Shown here: piece by piece, positions 57,827 through 64,000 of the stretch
Layout of the letters: each line of letters starts with the position of its first letter
Position numbering within the stretch: the first letter of the stretch is position 1
Source of the DNA: Pomphorhynchus laevis
Lineage: Eukaryota > Acanthocephala > Palaeacanthocephala > Echinorhynchida > Pomphorhynchidae
Length of the DNA stretch: 64,000 nt
Direction: 5' to 3'
Assembly (NCBI GenBank): GCA_012934845.2
Contig: WNNJ02003012.1
Span: 1-64,000 of the forward strand
Notes under the pieces: generated by a model
What the model saw: only the letters and a program-made list of their open reading frames with translations
Databases searched by the model: none
Told to the model about the DNA's origin: nothing
Position numbers and translations under genes: made by a program

Positions 57827-58079
57827 AAGACCCCGGGTGGTTTAGTCGGAAAGCAACGTGCTGGATCGGTTGGAGGGCTCAGATCCCTTTGGATTTGGGG
57901 TCCGCCATGAATGGTTGAAGAAGATATAAGAGGTTAAACAATGAACTTCGGGCCAAAGTCCGTTGAAAGTTTTGGTGACTTTATTTATTACTTATCTGAC
58001 TCTATTGTCTCTTTTTAATTACAGCCTGTATTTTCTTTAATAAAATCTTTATTATTACTTCTAAAATCATTTCACAATT

Positions 58080-58500
58080 ATACAAATTCCAGAAAAGCGA
58101 TTATGGTATTATTAAGAAAACAGTCAAAAGTGATGAAGTCGTGGGATGGTTTTCCAATGACTACAAAATTGAAGCACACAAACAACTAAATTCGAGTGTT
58201 TATATGATAATCGACAAAGAAACCATATGCAATTCAATGAATGTCGTGAATAACTGTATACAAAGTATCCAAGTTTTTACTGAAAATAAGAATAAAATTT
58301 TAGTAAGATAACCGAAGATTGGGAAATTCTATATGTTTCCAATATTACAAAGGAACGAACGGTTGGCAAGTTATCATACTAAGCAATAAGTGGATTCATG
58401 AGAGATAACATAACTGTAATAACATACTCATAGAGAAGTTGGTAGCTCTATATCTAACGTTACTGACCTAGTACAACGATTAGCTCAAGATGTAGCATCT
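58080..58500. other. unrecognised sequence between LINE and capsid-like fossil
   Basis: Broken frames only (for example GKFYMFPILQRNERLAS near 58320). No confident assignment. Confidence 0.35.
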
Positions 58501-58503
58501 GCA

Positions 58504-60055
58504 ATGTTAGATTCAATACTGGTTTGTGACAATACTGCTCTTTACGCTAAAGGTTGGCTGTTAACTTTTGCTGCTTATTCGGAGGATAGATATAGGCGAG
58601 ATAATGAAGGACACCAAACAAGGTGGCGAGCCGCAGACAATAACTTTAATTCAAGGATATGGGAAGCAGATGATTTAGTCAATATATTAAGAGAAGACAT
58701 TAGAAGAAATAATTTTGTATTTCACGCGAAGTAAGTCACTGATTCCGAGTTTGTATGTTTATGCAACCTTGCTAGAGCCGGTGTTCCATTAGAGGATGTT
58801 TAAGGCCAACCATGTTTGAGGCTTGGAAGGATCAACTGGCCATTTAAAAGAATTAGCGTTTACGGTGACGATCGACGGGATGTTCCACAATACATAGCTT
58901 TTGATGCCAGTGAAATGAAGGGATTATTAATAAAGATGGCAAGATCAAGATATGAAACGCTATATTTAATGTTAGGATATATACGTGCATGTAATATACT
59001 GGGACAAACCGGAATAACTTATGATGCAGATCATGTTGCGGTAATGTTAAATACTCATGGCGGTGATAATGATGAAATATGTGATGTCAGGAAACCCTTA
59101 CTTATTATGAGATTAAGAAGTGATCCAGATAATGAAGTTAAGCTTATATATTAATGCGTATCTTGTTAAAACTCGCCACATATACACACTTCACTTGTTC
59201 ATTCAACTCTAATATATATTATTTTGTATTATAGCTGTACTTGCTACGGACCGACAACGAGGTGCAATAGAACTTACTGCCGCGTCTGGGGAGCATGGCA
59301 GTAATAATCATACTAGCACTATAACTCGATCGAACAATGCTAGTACAACCCCTAGAAAGAAGGCCACTAGGCCAAAAGCTACGTCCAAAAGAGGTGGAAG
59401 AACCACAACCCGAGCTCAAAGAAGAACAATAGCTTCAAACGGCAGAGGAACAAATGCTGCATCTATTGAAACAGAGCCTACTGATTATGCGGATATATCT
59501 GAAACTGGTACGACAGATGGATGAGAAGATAAACACGATGAGGCTGATCATGGTTTACGAGATATAGACAGACGAGAAAACTGGTGGATTGCCTCCGGTG
59601 AGCTTGCCGTAATACTTGAATTTTATCGACCTAGAGACTATAACCCACTATGGAGTTTAATTTTAATTGCTAGTCGTCCAGATCTGGTGGCGAAGTCAGA
59701 GCAGAAGTGGATATGCTAGCGCAATTAGAAGACGATTATCTTCTCTACGTATCGTGGGCAATAGCAGGATGTATTAGCCTTGGATGTGGCTTAGTGTTGC
59801 ACGAAAATAGTATATATGGAACGATTTTGAATAATTATCACAACCCGAGACCTAGAGCAAGTGAAAGGCTGACTAGTATCGGCATGTGCTTTTTTAGAGC
59901 CACTGACCAAGAGTGTCTTAATGTACATGTTGCTGCAGGAGTTAGCTTACCAACGAAAACGTTTTATAATAAAAGAGCGATACCTAATCTGTTTAAATTA
60001 GCAATGACAGTGATTGTGTCTTACTGGAGGGGAAAACAGAAACATTTTTAATAAA
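58504..60055 (+). mobile_element. endogenous virus-like fossil, possible dsRNA-virus capsid gene
   Basis: Three open pieces (58504-58734, 58816-59154, 59707-60051) with consistent composition surround a basic, S/T/R-rich stretch near 59290-59500. Segments such as GRINWPFKRISVYGDDRRDV and LAQLEDDYLLYVSWAIAGCI have no match to host or retroelement domains known to me. The overall look recalls capsid genes of toti-like viruses, which are often endogenised in insects. The family call is a low-confidence inference. It is broken, with a few breaks, and appears moderately young because long stretches remain open. Confidence 0.35.
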
Positions 60056-60059
60056 AATT

Positions 60060-61190
60060 GCAAAAGAAGCTTGCTTAATGTCATCATTTGTCAGTGATTA
60101 TATATAGACAAATAAAGAAAAATATAAAGACAAAAATTGGACAAAGTGGAAATATTCGGCACTGCTGAACGTTTGACTTAATCGTTTTTATTTTGATAAC
60201 ATATTAATAAGCAGTAAAGAACAAAAAACTGACTTGTTTAACGTTTCGGAATGTCGCCTTGTTCATGAATGCTATAAAATTCACAAAGCAATAAAACAGC
60301 CCACATTTGACGCAACACATTGAAAACCACGATGGAATTTTGACGATTGTTAACTTCGATTTCAAATCTTAATGTGTATTCAGCATACAGTCCATCATAT
60401 GTTGTGTGATCTAATTATCACGTTTTCTCCGTTCGTTTACATACAAACCTGTGCGTCAAATATTGTCCACAACACCATCTATATTGCACTTTGTTGCACG
60501 TGTATTACAATAAACATTTTTGCCTTTATTTCGCGATTTTAAGTTCGCTCATCAGTTCGTAAATCGATCTTTTAACGCATAATCAGTCTTCCATCCATAT
60601 TATAAATTATATTCTACACATAATGCCTGATTTATCATCGATTTCTAGCTCAAAATCATATACTTCTAAAGCGTCAAAATAATCAACATTAAAAAAGATT
60701 CCATATACCCATTATGATCGAATGACGTGGTACAAGGAATTGGCAGAAGTAGTATAATACATAATAAACAACTATATTATAATAATCCGGTTAAACGCAA
60801 ACCAAGAAGTCATGGTGATAAAAGGAATAAGAAAAATAAAGTTAAAAATATTAAAAAAGATATGTATATATGAACAATTAGAAATATTAAAGCAACTTTT
60901 AAGAGATAATAAGCCTAAAAGATCTTTATGTAAATATAAAAGGTTTTTCTAAAAATATCATTTATTCAATAAATTAAAGATTAATTAACGAATATGATAT
61001 GCTAAGTGGTATAATAGACAGTTATTGTATTATAAAATACTATAATCGGACAATAAATGTTAATAATAACAACAGAAAATATACATTAACCATAAACTTC
61101 ATTAATAAATGTATAGATATTACGATTTCGATTGAAAAAATATATACACATGTAGAATATAGTTAACCTTTTCGTATAATGTCCATAATC
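60060..61190. other. AT-rich spacer, nothing firm
   Basis: Short frames only (for example MPDLSSISSSKSYTSKASK at about 60622). It could belong to the virus-like fossil, but nothing supports that directly. Confidence 0.45.
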
Positions 61191-61197
61191 GATAGCA

Positions 61198-62820
61198 TTA
61201 GACTTCCTCCTCTTCGTTATCACTACTTTCAGATAGCGCCTGATCATCTAGAATATCTGAATCAACCGATTCACTGACAACTAGCCGGCCTTTTTCCGGT
61301 ATCATCTGTTTGTTTATAGTGGGCGTGATTATTTGATCTGTTTCACAAAAGTCAGTTAATAATTCTGTTTCATAATTAAAACTTCCGTCCGATTCATGAT
61401 TATCACTATTTGCGTTCGATAAACTGTCAGTTAATTCAGAATCAGATAATGTATGTACGTCATGTGTCATATAACCGACGGTCTGTTTACTAATTTCGGT
61501 TTCTGGCTGTGAGTTTATAGGTAAAGATTCAGGATCATCAGTGTTGTTATTATTTGATGAATTGTCAAATTGTTGCAGAAAGGTGTCAAAATGTGGCTTA
61601 ATTTTGCTTGAAAGACTTTGTGGCTTTACTGTGATTGCAGAGCTCAATAATTTTAGTGTGAATTTTTTGTTTTCTTCTATAAGTACATAATCTCTGTAGG
61701 AACACAGTTTATGTGTTCTTGTAAAAACTGACGTATCGACACTGGATCCTGGTATATTAGCTAGCGTGACAGTTACTTCATTTGTATTGTTAAATTCAAT
61801 GTACCCAGGAGCGGACTGATCAATTGACGATGGAAGAGAGTCAACTGCCAGATCAATTGCCTGGAAGGGGTTCATTCTTCGTGTGGGATTCTCCATTATG
61901 GGGTTAGCAATCTCATAATACGGTCGGTTTAACATATCAATGCTAGATAATATAGCTTTTGAATTTCCTCTCATGAGTGCTATTGATATTCGTTGAAAGA
62001 GCCGTGCAGATGCGATGCTGTATGGTATAGATGATCGAATTGCTAAGTATCGGGCGATTCGTCTGATGATTTTCTCCCCTTCCATATTCCAGCCGCCGTA
62101 ACACTCCAAGACTGCAGGTATGAAGTTATATCCCGCCTCAATCATTTTAGCACGGTACTTTCTATCTTTGACCGATGATGCGTACTGCGCAGCTGCGTAA
62201 CCAGGCACATAAGCTGACTGGCGAAGAAAAGATTTCTGTAGTGGATGTGTTACCGCGAAGTCTATAGCATCTGAAGGATCCCCGTAGATCAGAATATCGG
62301 CTGGCCGTTCTTGTAGATTTTGGACAAGGTTGCGAACCTCGCAACCCACATGCATTCCTGCTGATTGTGCCGCCTGGAGAACAACGTCACGAATTCCATT
62401 ATGACGCATTCCTGGAAAACCACCGTAGTTGCAAGTTAGTGCATGGAAGCCCTCAGCATCTGCGTTTCGAAAACATCGACTACAACGGTAGTCACTTGGA
62501 GCAATTTGCAGGCCTAACCACATTCTTATAAGAATTGTAAATTCTTGGTCGGTAAGAGCTAGGCCGAGACTTCGATTTGGGGCGCATTGTAACCATGCGT
62601 TCGCATGTGGCTGTGATACCGCTATTAGAATAGTAGCGGTATATAAGAATTGTAAATTCTTACAATATAAGAATTGAAATTCTTTAATATATTGAAATTC
62701 TTCAATATAAGAATTGTAAATTCTTGGTCGGTAAGAGCTAGGCCGAGACTTCGATTTGGAGCGCATTGTAACCATGCGTTCGCATGTGGCTGTGACACCG
62801 ATATTAGTCTGGCCATTGTC
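61198..62820 (-). CDS. orphan retroelement-type zinc-binding/PD-(D/E)XK-like protein, 525-codon frame
   Basis: The domain part reads SQPHANAWLQCAPNRSLGLA, then CSRCFRNADAEGFHALTCNY with RHNGIRDVV, a C-x2-C...H-x3-C zinc-type site. Next come RPADILIYGDPSDAIDFAVT, DRKYRAKMIEAGYNFIPAVL and ECYGGWNMEGEKIIRRIARY. The D...DFAVT...K.Y...G..F.P...E pattern resembles the restriction-like nuclease block found C-terminal to RTs of some LINE-like elements. A 230-residue tail follows, rich in S/T/N and ending DNEEEEV; its role is unknown. There is no RT upstream. The 5' end is duplicated: 62525-62625 recurs at 62705-62810, so the ATG at 62775 begins out of frame in the extra copy. The ATG at 62816 matches the domain better. 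A relic of a young element or a detached gene are both possible. Confidence 0.5.
   Translation of the reverse strand, partial: DNGQTNIGVTATCERMVTMRSKSKSRPSSYRPRIYNSYIEEFQYIKEFQFLYCKNLQFLYTATILIAVSQPHANAWLQCAPNRSLGLALTDQEFTILIRMWLGLQIAPSDYRCSRCFRNADAEGFHALTCNYGGFPGMRHNGIRDVVLQAAQSAGMHVGCEVRNLVQNLQERPADILIYGDPSDAIDFAVTHPLQKSFLRQSAYVPGYAAAQYASSVKDRKYRAKMIEAGYNFIPAVLECYGGWNMEGEKIIRRIARYLAIRSSIPYSIASARLFQRISIALMRGNSKAILSSIDMLNRPYYEIANPIMENPTRRMNPFQAIDLAVDSLPSSIDQSAPGYIEFNNTNEVTVTLANIPGSSVDTSVFTRTHKLCSYRDYVLIEENKKFTLKLLSSAITVKPQSLSSKIKPHFDTFLQQFDNSSNNNNTDDPESLPINSQPETEISKQTVGYMTHDVHTLSDSELTDSLSNANSDNHESDGSFNYETELLTDFCETDQIITPTINKQMIPEKGRLVVSESVDSDILDDQALSESSDNEEEEV
62525..62812. repeat. tandem duplication of about 100 bp with palindromic filler
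   Basis: agaattgtaaattcttggtcggtaag...tgtggctgtgacaccg-type sequence occurs at 62525-62623 and 62705-62805. Between them are short aagaattgaaattctt-like palindromic repeats. Confidence 0.75.
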
Positions 62821-63254
62821 CGATCATCTCATGTGTCTAATCGGACAATAAATGTTAATCTGAGAAGATTTATTACCCATTGCTGGCTCTCGGCGTTTGG
62901 GAAAAAAGAAAATTACAAATATACAAATCCAAATATTGGTTCTCTAGAATAAGATACCTGAGCCAAATTAAATAATGCAAATTAGAAAGTTATTACAACT
63001 TGTCAACTTGTGAGAGTGGCATTATAGAAATAAAGCTACAGTTGAAGACATGCAGAAGCGATGAACAATTTGTAGACAGTACCGACATATACATAATGCA
63101 GTGTGCTGGTGACAATTTACTTGGAATTTACAGAATTTATCATGTTGGCCATGTATACTTGCACGATTTAGAATCTCTTTGTCTGTGTCATTATACTTAA
63201 TTAACAGCTTTTGTAAATGGCGTTGAAAATTTTCTGTGCTTCCATTATTTCGCG

Positions 63255-63717
63255 TCATCATTAATTCCACTGACTAAGGTAAGGTATTGGTAAGAATTCC
63301 GATTATCAATTGACTCACATTAACTCAATTGTGATTAACTCACATCTTGAGAATCAACTTTGCAAAATTCTTATAAAGATGCCTAAATCTAGAGAACTTC
63401 CAATGCTCTCTATTAATGACGCCTTAAATTACTTCAAGATAATGCTACAGCCTATTGTAGAATATGGTCTATCAGCGATATGGAATGATCTCAAAGAACG
63501 AAATTTCGCTCAGATAGACATGTGCCGATCGCGGTTCTTAAAGCGAATTTTAGGAGTATCTTCAAAAGTTTCATCAACGATCGTCGGAATTCTTACCAAT
63601 ACTTTACCTCTGTCAGTGGAATTAATAATCAACATTAATGCTATGAATATTGTCCAAGGCGACAAAGGTTATTTGCACAAAGCAATAAATGCTCTACTTC
63701 CAAGCCGAAATCAATAA
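63255..63717 (+). mobile_element. LINE ORF2 C-terminal fragment with an inverted partial copy
   Basis: The 135-codon frame 63310-63717 contains YFKIMLQPIVEYGLSAIWND, then RNFAQIDMCRSRFLKRILGV. This is the region after the RT in several LINE clades (P...YG...W......I......FLKR.LGV). 63255-63305 is an inverted copy of 63583-63635 (ggtaagaattccgatt versus cggaattcttacc). It is a 5'-truncated fragment; the clade is unresolved. Confidence 0.55.
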
Positions 63718-63819
63718 GACAAATGAATTGTCGCGTTTTAGCTAAGCGATAAACGTAATGTTCTGCTCCTATAAATGGGCATAAGGAAATGAGATAAAAT
63801 GATAATAAACCGGACGCAG

Positions 63820-64000
63820 ACTATAAGTTGATGTCTAGGGTATGTGGCCTCACCAAAATTCACAAACCTGGCATTCCACTGAGGCTTATTGTGTCAATAA
63901 TAGGGGCCTTCAATAATTATGCTGGTAAGCATGTAGCTCGATTATTGAATGATAACGTTCTGAATATCAAATCCAAAGTGTTGAAGTCATCTAATGGTTA
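63820..64000 (+). mobile_element. Penelope-like RT fragment at the window edge
   Basis: SRVCGLTKIHKPGIPLRLIV followed by SIIGAFNNYAGKHVARLLND is the PLE LPKIHKPG.PLRPIVS box. The copy continues past the end of the window. Confidence 0.65.

Larger units (their letters stand above)
54159..58070 (+). mobile_element. LINE copy 3, longest copy of the main family
   Basis: It has both ORFs and a 3' UTR ending ttctttaataaaatctttat with a tattattacttc tail. ORF1 (54159-55411) is followed after 31 bp by ORF2 (55443-57826). Frame breaks: two or three in ORF1 plus one stop, and one in ORF2. The order of RRM-like segment and CCHC knuckles in ORF1, then APE endonuclease and RT in ORF2 without a visible RNase H, fits the Jockey/I/R1-like LINE group; the exact clade is not resolved. 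Confidence 0.82.

Noticed and set aside
62625-62816. A separate 63-codon gene starting MARLISVSQPHANA
   Set aside because: It is the outer copy of the duplicated 5' segment of the 525-codon frame, not an independent gene.
1-64000. tRNA or rRNA genes
   Set aside because: I saw no convincing A/B-box pair with cloverleaf arms and no conserved rRNA core words, though a proper scan was not possible by eye.

Overview
This is eukaryotic nuclear DNA from an animal, most likely an arthropod. It is very A+T rich, has spliced genes with GT/AG introns, and is packed with animal-type retroelements: Penelope-like elements (PLEs), LINEs, LTR fossils and one Tc1/mariner-type transposon. Nothing looks bacterial. 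The species cannot be fixed from the sequence; an AT-rich insect such as a parasitoid wasp would fit, but that is a guess.

Two host genes can be built exon by exon, both on the minus strand. The first is a METTL13-like dual methyltransferase (13 exons, 7209-21659, about 664 codons). Its long AT-rich introns carry a LINE 3' fragment, fragments of a reverse transcriptase (RT) and a piece of an endonuclease module. The second is a small FAM210/DUF1279-type mitochondrial protein (30352-31000, 186 codons) in three exons, separated by two introns of only 44 nt each.

Layout. 1-7000: AT-rich spacer, an RTE-type LINE tail, a 103-bp near-perfect palindrome, a degenerate satellite and a hammerhead-like RNA remnant. 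7209-21659: METTL13. 22188-29880: an orphan endonuclease module, AT-rich RT fragments, a decayed PLE, an LTR pol fossil and a 13-bp minisatellite. 30352-31000: FAM210. 31550-36410: (TA)n tracts, a 351-bp tandem repeat with two textbook hammerhead ribozymes, a PLE with RT and GIY-YIG parts, and several copies of a permuted hammerhead-like RNA. 36430-46000: repeated copies of one LINE family with an LTR fossil nested between them. 47160-49075: a 24-bp minisatellite and a Tc1/mariner-type element whose ends are long arrays of 22-bp repeats. 49130-54150: gag-like and PLE fragments and a CR1/L2-type LINE half. 54159-58070: the longest copy of the LINE family (ORF1 and ORF2). 58500-60050: a broken virus-capsid-like fossil. 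61198-62820: a 525-codon frame with the endonuclease module. 63310-64000: LINE and PLE fragments.

The host genes are unrelated to the mobile DNA. The most unusual features are the concentration of hammerhead-type self-cleaving RNA motifs, including a family with permuted strand order whose three helices covary between copies, and the many palindromes with long perfect arms and tiny loops.
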